A DNA stretch of 30,129 nt from a virus: the IMG/VR virus record IMGVR_UViG_3300037488_001003, positions 1-30,129 of that record; one strand, written 5' to 3'. The notes below the pieces were generated by a model. The model was given only the letters and a program-made list of their open reading frames with translations, was not told the DNA's origin and made no database searches. Below are positions 1 to 9,435 of the stretch, piece after piece. Both the position numbers and the translations under genes were made by a program. The first letter of the stretch is position 1. Every line of letters begins with the position of its first letter.

Positions 1-128
1 AGGTGCTACAGGCGCAGGTGCTACAGGCGCAGGTGCTACAGGCGCAGGTGCTACAGGCGCAGGTGCTACAGGCGCAGGTGCTACAGGCGCAGGTGCTACA
101 GGCGCAGGTGCTACAGGCGCAGGTGCTG
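1..128. repeat. 15-bp tandem repeat array (aggtgctacaggcgc), 8 full copies plus a partial one
   Basis: Eight exact head-to-tail copies fill bases 1-120 and a ninth begins at 121 before diverging. The unit length is a multiple of three, and on the minus strand it adds APVAP to the large protein. The array touches the window edge, so the true copy number is unknown. Exact identity between copies suggests recent slippage expansion or ongoing length variation, and such arrays often end contigs. Confidence 0.97.
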
Positions 129-2229
129 TACGCTTCGTAGCGGCCCGAGCGGCGGCGGTAACACCGCGATTCGGACCCCACATTTCCACCGTGTTTACAT
201 CTTTTTCGGCGGCGGGCGCTTGTTCTTCTTGCACGCTTTCATAGATATTCTCCTTGAATTTCGGGGGTACGCCATCCTTGGTGAAAATATGTCCTTGGCG
301 CGTAGGCATCTGTGTTACGGGTGCGTTCGGTAACTCAAGTACCGGCGCGGGAGTTGGTGCAGGTTCAACGACTGCGGGCGGGGGAGTCTGCGCTCTAAAT
401 AGCGCTTCCTGCATAGCCGTAGCTAAAGCACGCTGGCGATACGCTTCACCTTTTTGAAAATCGTTAAAATCACGTTCTTCAGGTGTAAGCTGGTCCGCAG
501 CGAAGGTCGGCGTACCATCGTCGCGGAACAGTGCTGTTTGTCCCGGAAGGGTTGGCGGGCGCTTCGATGCAGCAAGCTCAGCCTCGCGCGCTTCCAAATT
601 CGCAAGGAAACCCTCGGGATTAGCTCCGTGACGTAGCCGGAGTTCTTCCCGCAAAATCTGCGCCTTAATACCCGGCAGTTCCAGTGCAGCAACGTAGTCA
701 TCAATACGCTGCTGAATCATCGGGTCACGATAGCGCTGCAAAAACTCCGAAGGGCTGCGATACGCTTCTTGGAGAAGCTCTGCTTTTTTCTGCTCCGCAG
801 CAGCTTTTGTAAGCCCAACATTGTGGAAATTGCGCCTACGCGCGCCAAGTGGTGCTATGCGCGTACCTGACTCATTTGAAATAAGCTGCGTATCACCTGC
901 ATTATTGATATTCCAATCAATAATTGCTTCAATTTCTTTTTGCTGCGCCGGCAGGCCAAATATATCTCGTTGGGCTGGGTCTGACAACATGCCTTCAAAC
1001 TGCGCGCGTACAAGCGGGTCACGGATATTGACGTTCTCAACACCCGTGCTATCAGGCATCGCCGTAACGGGCGGGGCTGCGCCGATACTCGCCAGTATCG
1101 CGTCAATCGCACGCTGGTCTTTGCCGAAGGTTTTCGACATCGGCAACTGCGGAGCAATACCTTCAGTAGTCCCCGGCTCAGCCATCATCCCGTAAGTGGC
1201 ATCTTTTGTATTTATGCCGATACGCTCAAGAATGTTGTTGATCGCGTTGTCACCCTTGCCGCGCGCAATTTCTCGGGCTTTTGCCGCTTCGGCTTCAAGT
1301 GCTGCTTTTGCCGCCGCTGCATTCTGCTCTTCGGTTTTGATACGCGCGGCTTCGCGTGCTGCGTCATTGGCCGCTTTCGGGTCTCTGGGAATGCCCTGTG
1401 CGGTCATTACAGCGCCACCGAATAAGCCGCCACCAATATAGCCGCCAGCAGCGCTGTATGCGTAGTCTTTCAACGCATCTTTATCCGCCATCGGTGCGCC
1501 ACCAAAAGCGCGTTCCGTCGCCGACTGCACAACTTCAGTACCGCCCTCAACAATGCCTGTACGGTTAAGGTCTTTAAGCACATATTTAAGCGCGCTTTCG
1601 CCTTCTTTACGTGGTGCGCGCTTAAACGCCTGCGTTATTAAACCGTCAAGTGTTTCTTTCGGAAGCTTCTTAGCCGCCGCAGTAAGCATGGAGCCAATGA
1701 TGCGCCGTTCTGCGCCAAACGCAGCTTCTGCCCCTGATGCCAGCAGCGAGCCAACAAGTTTTGCATCCGGGTTTGTGTAACCCTGCGCTTTTTGGTAGTC
1801 ACTGATATTTTGGTATGAAACAGGCTGGTACGCAGCAGCGCCACCTGCCAAACCGCCGAGTACGCCGCCGATGGGGCCCCCTGCAAGCGTGCCAAGCGCA
1901 GCACCACCCAGCGCACCGGACACCGTAGGCACCATTCCGCCAACGAGTTCTTTAAGCCCTGTAGTGCTGAAAAGCTCCCCGCTTAGCGGGTTTTCGTCCT
2001 GTACCTCTTTACCCCACTGCTGCAATCCCCCGGATATCTCACCTTTACCAAAGTAATCTTCCAGCCCTGTGCCAAGTCCCCGCGCCCAGCTACCCCCATA
2101 ATTCTGGATAGCATCAACGAAACCGCCTACCTCCTTCGGTTCTGGGGGGAGTGGTTTCGGACCTCCGTAGAAATCCGCAAGTTCATCTTCGCTAAGAAGC
2201 TCTTTAAGCGTGTATTTACGCTGTGCCAT
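1..2229 (-). CDS. Large ejection-type virion protein, partial (3' end outside window)
   Basis: An open frame reads from the ATG at 2229 to the window edge without a stop (at least 743 codons). The start overlaps the upstream stop as TAATG. Seen: a charged N-terminus, a Gly/Ala-rich hydrophobic stretch at about residues 97-135 that resembles glycine-zipper membrane segments, long Ala/Glu/Lys-rich helical regions, and a Pro/Ala linker ending in APVAP repeats coded by 15-bp tandem repeats. Position after the tail nozzle and two other large proteins is where podoviruses keep internal core or DNA-ejection proteins. Inference: a protein that leaves the virion during DNA delivery. Any enzymatic domain beyond the repeats cannot be seen. 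A giant polyvalent enzyme is an alternative. Confidence 0.75.
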   Translation of the reverse strand, partial: MAQRKYTLKELLSEDELADFYGGPKPLPPEPKEVGGFVDAIQNYGGSWARGLGTGLEDYFGKGEISGGLQQWGKEVQDENPLSGELFSTTGLKELVGGMVPTVSGALGGAALGTLAGGPIGGVLGGLAGGAAAYQPVSYQNISDYQKAQGYTNPDAKLVGSLLASGAEAAFGAERRIIGSMLTAAAKKLPKETLDGLITQAFKRAPRKEGESALKYVLKDLNRTGIVEGGTEVVQSATERAFGGAPMADKDALKDYAYSAAGGYIGGGLFGGAVMTAQGIPRDPKAANDAAREAARIKTEEQNAAAAKAALEAEAAKAREIARGKGDNAINNILERIGINTKDATYGMMAEPGTTEGIAPQLPMSKTFGKDQRAIDAILASIGAAPPVTAMPDSTGVENVNIRDPLVRAQFEGMLSDPAQRDIFGLPAQQKEIEAIIDWNINNAGDTQLISNESGTRIAPLGARRRNFHNVGLTKAAAEQKKAELLQEAYRSPSEFLQRYRDPMIQQRIDDYVAALELPGIKAQILREELRLRHGANPEGFLANLEAREAELAASKRPPTLPGQTALFRDDGTPTFAADQLTPEERDFNDFQKGEAYRQRALATAMQEALFRAQTPPPAVVEPAPTPAPVLELPNAPVTQMPTRQGHIFTKDGVPPKFKENIYESVQEEQAPAAEKDVNTVEMWGPNRGVTAAARAATKRTAPAPVAPAPVAPAPVAPAPVAPAPVAPAPVAPAPVAPAPVAP

Positions 2230-3749
2230 TACATGCCCCCGGTTGCCCGCTTGCTAGCTTTCCAGTACGCCGCGCTGTCGTCTTTTGCTTTTTGTATCTC
2301 TTGCATGTGCGCGTTATAGTTGGGGTCATCCTTTGACGGAACCTGTGTCATCAGATACTCCGCGCGTCGTTTGGCAGTTTCCGAAAGACGCGCATACCCT
2401 TCAGCGGTTAAACCGTCATCTGGTACACTACTTCCCGTACTCGCCCGCATTGACGCCGCCGCGCGAACAGCATTGTTATCTTCCCTATTGCGCGCTGTAT
2501 CCATTGCTTCTTTGAAAGCGGTATTAAGCACACCCATGCGTGCCTGTGCGCCCGGTATCCCGCTCGTAACAACAGCGCCTTGCGCAGCAGCGATTTTCTC
2601 AGCCTGTGCCAGACTTGTAGCCGCACGCTCGCGAAGGGCGGCTTTGTCTTTATTCGACAAGTCGAGTTCAGTATTCAGCCGCGACATCGCATCGCGATAA
2701 ACTTCCATCGCGTCGTTGTGGCGGCGTTCCTGCGCGCGGTCGCCGAAATTGATTGCTTCAGTACCCGCCGTACCGAAAGCTTCGCCGAAACTGGAGCGAT
2801 TATTTTTGAGCATGTTGAGGCCAAACCGCATCAGCATACTGTTCTTGTCTTCATCGCTGAGTGTGCTGTCTTTACGATCAGGGCGCTTCAAGTTCTCCAT
2901 CGCTTTTCGGTAAAAGTCGAGTTGCGATTCTTCCTTACCGACTGTCTTGTTGTACTCGTCCTGACTGCGCTGCATCGCTTCAAGCTGCATCTGTGCGGCC
3001 ATGCGTGTAGGCTCGTCAATAGACTTCAGCATTTCAGCCATAGTTTTCAGGTAATTCGCATCCATAACCGGCGACACATTTCCGCCGCCCATGCGCATTG
3101 ACGCTGAAGCCGATGCACTACCGGACTGCGGAGGCGGGGGCAATTTCGGCGGTTGCGCGCCAATTACCGGGAGTTCCGTTGTCGGTGGTTGTCTCGGGTC
3201 TTGTGGTATTGGGGTGCTTTGGAAGCGATTCTGTAGCCATCCGGGCGTTCCGCCTGCGCGTACCATGTCTTCGAGAGACCGGGGCGGTTCTGCGATCTGT
3301 GGAGCGGGCGCTGCGGCAGCAGGAAACGCGGCTGACGCTCCTTGGGTGGCAAACATCGGCGGTTTCTGCACGGGAGCAGTCGGCTGCGCCCCACTGGCTT
3401 TGAATACGTCGAGTGCTGTCTGTGGCTTGGCACGCGCCGGTTCAGGATATGCAGATGCAGGCGCGCGTGACGCAGCGGCCTCAAACGGGTTGATTCCCGG
3501 CCCAAGTACAGGCTTAGGCGGCTGCGACACCGGGGGCATCAAAGAACCCTTGCTGAGTAAATCCTTCAGCGTAGGGTTCTTGCGCATCTGTTTCCGCGCT
3601 TCTTCAGTAATGAAAATCTCTTTTGCGATTTCATATTTAAGCGCTTCATCGGGCTTACTCGGCGGCTTCTTGCCCTGCTTCTTCATGTAAGCATCGAAGT
3701 CCCTGCCCAGTCGCGCTTTATCAGAAGCAGAAATAGGTACTGTATCCAT
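2229..3749 (-). CDS. Pro/Ala-rich coiled-coil virion protein, probable internal or ejection protein
   Basis: 506 residues from the ATG at 3749, which gives an N-terminus of MDTVPISASDK. The longer open frame upstream overlaps the neighbouring gene and was not used. Seen: a basic N-terminal helix region (about residues 10-65), a long Pro/Ala-rich disordered middle (about 70-230), then a highly charged, helical Ala/Glu/Arg-rich C-terminal half that looks like coiled coil. Stop and next start overlap as TAATG, so it is translationally coupled to the large protein downstream. Not recognised as a named family. Its place between two large proteins after the nozzle gene suggests an internal virion protein. 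Confidence 0.8.
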   Translation of the reverse strand: MDTVPISASDKARLGRDFDAYMKKQGKKPPSKPDEALKYEIAKEIFITEEARKQMRKNPTLKDLLSKGSLMPPVSQPPKPVLGPGINPFEAAASRAPASAYPEPARAKPQTALDVFKASGAQPTAPVQKPPMFATQGASAAFPAAAAPAPQIAEPPRSLEDMVRAGGTPGWLQNRFQSTPIPQDPRQPPTTELPVIGAQPPKLPPPPQSGSASASASMRMGGGNVSPVMDANYLKTMAEMLKSIDEPTRMAAQMQLEAMQRSQDEYNKTVGKEESQLDFYRKAMENLKRPDRKDSTLSDEDKNSMLMRFGLNMLKNNRSSFGEAFGTAGTEAINFGDRAQERRHNDAMEVYRDAMSRLNTELDLSNKDKAALRERAATSLAQAEKIAAAQGAVVTSGIPGAQARMGVLNTAFKEAMDTARNREDNNAVRAAASMRASTGSSVPDDGLTAEGYARLSETAKRRAEYLMTQVPSKDDPNYNAHMQEIQKAKDDSAAYWKASKRATGGM

Positions 3750-3759
3750 GATTATGTCC

Positions 3760-6700
3760 TTACGGTGTAACGGGTGCGGTAGTCGGTTTCGTACCGTTAT
3801 TGAACAACATGTTGTACAGCGATACTCCGGTCGTGCCAGCACCGAGCAGGTTAGACCACATATTCGGCGCAGCACCTGTTGATACTGTATTTGCCGTGTT
3901 TGCATAAACTTTCGGGGCAACATTACTCAAACCATTTGAATATGCCCCAACAGCATCGAGCGGATATTTAAGCTGGTTCAGATAATCTGTGTACTGCTTG
4001 TTGTACAAATTATCCTTAATTCCACGTTCTGCTGCACCTGTACTCATAAGTTGATTCACATCACCAGACAGCATGCGCTGATAATCGCCTGCCATAGAAC
4101 TGAGCGAGTTTGCCGTTCCAAGTAGCTGCGCACGATCTTTCAGCGAGGTATCCGTTGCGTAATTGAATGCATCGCTGAATCCCTTGTTCGTCGCTTCACC
4201 TAGCGCCCGTGCACGGTTTTCATCGTTCAGGCCCATCATCAGCGAATTACGTGAACCGCCGAATGCGCCACGCGAAGCTGCCGCAGCATTGAGACTATTT
4301 TTCTGTGCGTCGAAGTTTTGGTTCAGTGTGCGCAGCGTCGGGTCAAGCACATTCTGAACGTATGGGTTCATATATGCGCTCAAGTCAGTCTCAGGCACTG
4401 ACAATGCCGTGCGCGTTGCGGTATTGACCGCATTCGCAAATTGCGGAGCCCACGCACCCGTAGCTTGATCAGCCATACCCACGCCGGACTGCTCATTTTC
4501 AGATATACCGGCAGCAAGCGGCTGCGTGTACTGCGGAGCAGTAAGTGGCATAGTCGTGAGTTTACCCGCCATTTCCTGCTGCGCTTTGCTGTACCAGTCA
4601 GGAATCGTAGGCGTATTGGTTACGCTCGTTGCCGTTGTAGTCGGCTTGTTATCGCTCAATACACCAGCGACAGCAGTTCCGCCAATGAGCCACGGTGCAA
4701 GGTCTTTCAGGGTTGAACTATTTGCCACACCACTCAGGGCGTTGGCAATACCTGAAAGAAAACTCGGATTAGTGTTTGCGCTTCCAACAGTGTTTGTACC
4801 ATTAAGAAACTGGCTTAGCGTGTTGTCATTGAACTCAGCATCAGCGCCTGTACCGTTACCGAAAATCCAGTCGCTACCATAGTTATTATATGGGTCCGCG
4901 CCGTTTGTGCCATTGAAAAAGTCCAGTGCCTGCTGCCACTCGGAATCGCCCAGCCCTACACCGTCGCCTAAACCGACGTTAAAACCACCAGTGCTGTATG
5001 GGTCTGAGCCATTTGTCATATCAAAAATATCTGCAAGTTGCTGCCACTCGAAATCGGCCATGTTCGTAGCTCCTTCATTTTGGGGAGTATAGGGCAATTC
5101 TGTAGAATTGTTTGGGGGAATTGTCGTTGGGTTCCCGAAAGATGCGCTGTTAATATCCGCAGCAACAGCATCACTCATGGTGTTTTCAGCACCGGACACC
5201 GGGAGCGTAGAAACAGCAGTATCGCCAAAATCAGGCGCGTAGTCTCCGGTTACAGTCGGCGTCGGCGGCGTTCCAGCATCATTTTCAAATATCCCCTTGG
5301 CGGCATTCCACACCTGCCCCAAGGTATTGCGCGTAACTCCGTTGATGGCCCCGCCCAGCATCGAATTGCTGATGTTGACATCGTTGCCAACAAGGGTGTT
5401 GGTCAGCGCATTGGTCAATCCCCCCGCTGCGCCCTGCACCGCTGAATTGCCCAGCGTGTTACCCGTTCCACCGGGGAGCAGGTTGTTCAGCGTCGAGTTG
5501 ACACCCGTACCCACCACGGGGGCTACCGAGCCCAGTAACGCGCCTTGCAGGGGGTCGCCGTACCCGAGGCCTGTTATCGCGCCACCGAGCCCGCCGTTGA
5601 CCACGCTGTTCGCCAGATAGTCCGCGCCGGCTGAAGTCATCCCGGCACCGTCGAGAATTCCCGACAAGCCGCCCGCAGCATCCCCGACCACCGAGCCATA
5701 CGCGCCAAGAGCGTCATTGAACAAGCCCGCGCCGCTCGCGTTCGAGTATCCGAGGATGTCCGATATCTGCGCGCTGGAAAGCCCTTGCTGCCCAAGCTGC
5801 GTTGCGTCCCCAATCTGCCCGCCGACTGAGTTACCTGTGAAGCCCGTATAGGCACCATAAGCGCCGGCAATCGTGCCGAGAAGATCATCATGGCTTGCGG
5901 CCTGCATGCCATTGATCGCGGCCATGTAGGGTGCTGTAGGCGGGAACATCGACAACAATCCGTTTATCAGTTTGTTGTTGAGAATCTTGTCCTCAAACCA
6001 GCCGCCGAATAATCCGTTCGTGTCAAGTTGTTCGGGGCTTTTATCCCACACTGCACCTGCGAGCGGGCTACCAAGATCACCCATTTTCATATCGGGGTTT
6101 GTGGAAGCCAAACCTGCTTGCAGAGTACCAAGTGCGTTTGGCGACTGCCCCCACGTCAAGTCTTCATAAGCGGCTTGATTAACGCCGGTCATGTCGTACT
6201 TATCTTGCAGCGTATTTCCTACAGCGCCATACAAAACACCGTCGCCGCCGTTACCTTCCCAGCGGCCATATTTGCCCAATTTCGGGTCATAGGTATTTGT
6301 CTGCGTGTCTCCCATATAAATCTGCGGTTTATCCGAAGTAACGCCTTTCATCGGGTCCAGCATAAGCGTATCTGCTCTGCGGCCTTTCATGTAGTCCGCA
6401 AGCGTTTCATCTTTGCTCAGCATATCCTCTGCGCCAAGCAGGAAACCCCTGTTGGCGTTATCCAACCCTGACCAGTCGCTCAGTGTGCTGAGATTGTTCA
6501 TGCCCGACGAAACGCTGAACTTGTTGTCCGCGTAATCACCTGCATTAACCGCGAGGTAGTTCGTATCCGGGGTAAAAGTGCTCAAACCTGTTGTTTTGTT
6601 ATTCGCACCACTTGTGACGTATTCATAGGGTAAATACGTGAATGCATCGCCATCGTATGATTTTACATCAAAGAACGGATTGCTTTTGCCCGTACCTGCG

Positions 6701-7206
6701 TCGATGTTCTGAAACGACTTGACCATTTCCAGCGTCTTGTCATCGGGATTCACCAGAAGTCGGGAAGCGAGGTCCGTACCATTTTTAAGGTGTAGCTGAT
6801 TATCCTTTATCGCGCCGCCAAATACGTCCGACAAAAGCTGCGCGTCAAGATTCTGCCAAGACGGGTTTGTAAGATCATATTGACCCCAATCGCTGCCGGC
6901 GTTCGCCAATACGCTTTGTGTCGCGTTGGCATAGTTTGTCGCGTAGGGATCGTACCCGCTGAACGTATCGCGCTGCCCAACAAGATCGTAGAGCGACGTT
7001 TTAAGCGTCGGGTCCGCTACATTGTTAATATACGACAAAAGTTCGTTGGAATCCGCGCCATAGCGGCCCCACATCGCTTTAGCGTCATTGTCCGTGAAAT
7101 CACCGACTGAGTACGGGTCCGCGCTGTAGAGCTTCTGGTAAGTGCCTAAATCACCAGTTGGCGTGTAGCCCTGTGCCAACTGGTTAAGATATTCATAGAA
7201 GTCCAT
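3760..7206 (-). CDS. Large virion protein (1148 aa), probable internal/DNA-ejection protein
   Basis: 1148 residues, preceded by the Shine-Dalgarno-like GGAGAG. Seen: a Tyr/Asn/Asp-rich N-terminal third, a very Gly/Ala/Leu-rich hydrophobic region at about residues 430-640, two internal repeats near 716 and 752 (EWQQ..D.F..TNG.DPY), and an Ala/Asn/Gln-rich helical C-terminal domain containing AYMNPYVQNVLDPTL and AFGGSRNSL. The MNPY...AFGGSR combination is one I associate with podovirus internal or tail-core proteins. The glycine-rich segment could insert in membranes. It lies after the nozzle gene and before two more large proteins; together they would make an ejection apparatus. Exact role is inference. 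Confidence 0.8.
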   Translation of the reverse strand: MDFYEYLNQLAQGYTPTGDLGTYQKLYSADPYSVGDFTDNDAKAMWGRYGADSNELLSYINNVADPTLKTSLYDLVGQRDTFSGYDPYATNYANATQSVLANAGSDWGQYDLTNPSWQNLDAQLLSDVFGGAIKDNQLHLKNGTDLASRLLVNPDDKTLEMVKSFQNIDAGTGKSNPFFDVKSYDGDAFTYLPYEYVTSGANNKTTGLSTFTPDTNYLAVNAGDYADNKFSVSSGMNNLSTLSDWSGLDNANRGFLLGAEDMLSKDETLADYMKGRRADTLMLDPMKGVTSDKPQIYMGDTQTNTYDPKLGKYGRWEGNGGDGVLYGAVGNTLQDKYDMTGVNQAAYEDLTWGQSPNALGTLQAGLASTNPDMKMGDLGSPLAGAVWDKSPEQLDTNGLFGGWFEDKILNNKLINGLLSMFPPTAPYMAAINGMQAASHDDLLGTIAGAYGAYTGFTGNSVGGQIGDATQLGQQGLSSAQISDILGYSNASGAGLFNDALGAYGSVVGDAAGGLSGILDGAGMTSAGADYLANSVVNGGLGGAITGLGYGDPLQGALLGSVAPVVGTGVNSTLNNLLPGGTGNTLGNSAVQGAAGGLTNALTNTLVGNDVNISNSMLGGAINGVTRNTLGQVWNAAKGIFENDAGTPPTPTVTGDYAPDFGDTAVSTLPVSGAENTMSDAVAADINSASFGNPTTIPPNNSTELPYTPQNEGATNMADFEWQQLADIFDMTNGSDPYSTGGFNVGLGDGVGLGDSEWQQALDFFNGTNGADPYNNYGSDWIFGNGTGADAEFNDNTLSQFLNGTNTVGSANTNPSFLSGIANALSGVANSSTLKDLAPWLIGGTAVAGVLSDNKPTTTATSVTNTPTIPDWYSKAQQEMAGKLTTMPLTAPQYTQPLAAGISENEQSGVGMADQATGAWAPQFANAVNTATRTALSVPETDLSAYMNPYVQNVLDPTLRTLNQNFDAQKNSLNAAAASRGAFGGSRNSLMMGLNDENRARALGEATNKGFSDAFNYATDTSLKDRAQLLGTANSLSSMAGDYQRMLSGDVNQLMSTGAAERGIKDNLYNKQYTDYLNQLKYPLDAVGAYSNGLSNVAPKVYANTANTVSTGAAPNMWSNLLGAGTTGVSLYNMLFNNGTKPTTAPVTP

Positions 7207-7221
7207 GTTTTACTCTCCGCA

Positions 7222-7638
7222 TCATATTAAATGCGAGCTAATAACACACCAGCCGCCAAGTATAGCGCGCAGCGTTACAGCGCTGTTAATCGCTGTAAGT
7301 GCCATTGACGCGCCACCGTCAACAGTATCCGCGCCGCTGGGTGTAAGCGTTATTGTGTTTGCAGCAACTGTCTTTTTGATATTAACCGTATGCCGTGCGC
7401 CAATAAGATCATCCGTGCTTTCGGGTAGGGTTATTACGATACTACCGCTGGCAGTATCAACGAGCAGCAATGAATCATCGCGGCCTAAAGTGTGCGCACC
7501 CGCTACTTCAGTAATCGGCTTGGTGTTATCGTAGTAAACGTATTGGAATGCTTGCTCAAGCACGCGGATAAGTGCGCGCATGATAGTGCCGTCATACCTA
7601 TCGGTGAATCGCGGGAGGCGTACTGCTATTTTCTGCAT
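7222..7638 (-). CDS. Small tail/fibre-associated protein with beta-rich fibre motif
   Basis: 138 residues. The N-terminal 40 or so residues are helical (RLPRFTDRYDGTIMRALIRV). The rest has alternating hydrophobic and Thr/Ser strands (DSLLLVDTASGSIVITLPES, NTITLTPSGADTVDGG) of a kind frequently seen in phage fibre and tail proteins, where short beta units stack into trimers. Its start shares a base with the stop of the nozzle gene. Probably a virion component attached to the nozzle or distal tail; the exact role is not recognised. Confidence 0.75.
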   Translation of the reverse strand: MQKIAVRLPRFTDRYDGTIMRALIRVLEQAFQYVYYDNTKPITEVAGAHTLGRDDSLLLVDTASGSIVITLPESTDDLIGARHTVNIKKTVAANTITLTPSGADTVDGGASMALTAINSAVTLRAILGGWCVISSHLI

Positions 7639-9416
7639 TATCTTTTTCCGTCAGGATTAACGTCGATGCGCACTAAGCCTAAACGCCAGTCGCTATTTAT
7701 TGAATTACTGTCAACTTGAAAAGATACTTGCCTGCACCGAATACTTGGGTTGACATATTCTGTACTGCTATCAACAACAAACGGACCACTTTCGAGGACT
7801 TCCACCGCTTGTGGGTATTTCTTACCAGAAAAAGAAATATTGATGCTTCCTGATATACGCAGCATGTCTGCGATAAATTTGCCTATACGCATAAGCTGTT
7901 CGCCGCCTGCGTCGATTTCGATATCTCCACTGTGCAGATAAGAGTGCATCGCATTAGTATCGGCGTTAATACCAATTTCATGGTCGTATAAGTAACCATC
8001 AGTACCGCACCCATAGACGCGAATACTGTTTTGGGTAGCCCCGGCATACGCAGTGCGGTCAAAAGACCCGAAATACCATGATGAATCAGTGGTATTGTAG
8101 ATTACATACCGATTTATTTCCTGCGAATCATTGGAGGCGTATAGCCACAATATTTCGCTGTAGTCGGTAATAACAGCGCACTGCACAGACCGAAGAACAT
8201 CGCGATTAATGTTCTTAAACACGTAGTCATATACTGCGCAGGGAAGTTCAACAATCGTACCGTCATAGCGATAAAATCCGCCTGCGGCCATCCAGTACGC
8301 AACACCGTTGAATATATTTACTGCACGCGCGCCAGCAATACCACCGTTCAAGCCTATCGGCTGGAAACCGTAAACATCCGGCATACCGACGAACTGCATA
8401 GCGTACATAGCTGTATTCGTAAATACAAGCGCTTCCGTGCGTGTAGCCACTGCTACAAGAATTTCTGTGCCGAGTTCTAAACGCTTATTACCTGCGGTAT
8501 TAGCGAGTGTCGGCGTCCAGTCCGTATAGTCTTCCTGAGAGCACCATCGAATAAGTTGTGGGTCGTGCGCAGCGTCTTCATACGAGCCTAAAGAAAGTAT
8601 CTGCCGCTCTTCCTGCGATACAAAAACACCTAAATTAACACTTGGAGCCTGCGAAATAAGAACCGCGCGAGTTGTTACACCCGCCGAAGAATCCCATACG
8701 TACATTGGACGCCCATAGGGGCTTGCTATCAGGTCTTCGCCCCATATCCCGAAGCTCCATATACGCGCGCGTAGCCGCGATTCAGAATCGACTCGCGGAG
8801 TCCCCCATGTTGAACCACCCCAAAGCAGCGCACCCCAGCCTAATCCTGCTACATCGTATTCCGCGCCAATTGGGATTTCGTAGCGGTAATCTACACTTCC
8901 CCCGCCTGTAGTTGTCGAAGTTGCGGCTACTGTGTGCGTTATAGTGTATGTATCGACATCAATAACTGAAGTTACCTCATATTCGCCGGATATTGTTATC
9001 CCACCGACCGCATCCCCGGTATCAAAATGAACAAAATCACCGGCATTTACTACATGCGCTGTATCTGTAACTGTAACTATTAATGACCCATCAGTAGTTG
9101 CATAGGGGTCGGTCAGCGTCCCAGAGGCTCGAATAGGCGTAATGTCATATATCTCACCGCCGCTAAAAACGTACAGCTTTTTATTTGTCCCAATAGCTAT
9201 CAAGAATTCTTGGCGCGTAGTTGCCCAATCAATAACGCTACGTGCTTTACCTAAAAAGCGTGTTTGCGATGCTTTTAACCACCCGCCTATTTTTTGAGGG
9301 TGCCCATTAAAAAACCGCACATGGTCGCAGTCTTTCCAGTACAGCAGTTTCCCTACACCGCGATCAGTGTCTTCAGTAAAGATGCCTACTTTGTAGGGGA
9401 TATCTGTCAGGGACAT
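7638..9416 (-). CDS. Tail nozzle / phage stabilisation-type protein
   Basis: 592 residues. Seen: N-terminal CDHVRFFNGHPQKIGGW, repeated WG/FG-rich blades (GLGWGALLWGGSTWG), and evenly spaced segments of the type V.I.NG.AYW......YRYDG and EILWLYAS....INRYVIYNTTDSSWYFG. This aromatic-rich, beta-propeller-like pattern is typical of P22 gp10 / T7 gp12-class nozzle proteins, which close the short tail and contact fibres. An inserted Thr-rich segment near residues 105-170 looks like an Ig-like extra domain. It follows the fibre genes and precedes the large ejection-type proteins, the usual podovirus order. Family assignment is by overall pattern. Confidence 0.8.
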   Translation of the reverse strand: MSLTDIPYKVGIFTEDTDRGVGKLLYWKDCDHVRFFNGHPQKIGGWLKASQTRFLGKARSVIDWATTRQEFLIAIGTNKKLYVFSGGEIYDITPIRASGTLTDPYATTDGSLIVTVTDTAHVVNAGDFVHFDTGDAVGGITISGEYEVTSVIDVDTYTITHTVAATSTTTGGGSVDYRYEIPIGAEYDVAGLGWGALLWGGSTWGTPRVDSESRLRARIWSFGIWGEDLIASPYGRPMYVWDSSAGVTTRAVLISQAPSVNLGVFVSQEERQILSLGSYEDAAHDPQLIRWCSQEDYTDWTPTLANTAGNKRLELGTEILVAVATRTEALVFTNTAMYAMQFVGMPDVYGFQPIGLNGGIAGARAVNIFNGVAYWMAAGGFYRYDGTIVELPCAVYDYVFKNINRDVLRSVQCAVITDYSEILWLYASNDSQEINRYVIYNTTDSSWYFGSFDRTAYAGATQNSIRVYGCGTDGYLYDHEIGINADTNAMHSYLHSGDIEIDAGGEQLMRIGKFIADMLRISGSINISFSGKKYPQAVEVLESGPFVVDSSTEYVNPSIRCRQVSFQVDSNSINSDWRLGLVRIDVNPDGKR

Positions 9417-9435
9417 CTATATACCTTTTTAATAG

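Noticed and set aside
1-128. CRISPR-like repeat array
   Set aside because: Units are 15 bp, contiguous and without spacers, and they continue a coding frame.
3091-3690. Plus-strand ORF of 199 codons opposite the Pro/Ala-rich virion gene
   Set aside because: Gly/Cys/Ala-rich composition is the mirror of Pro/Ala codons; there is no ribosome site and no partner genes on that strand.
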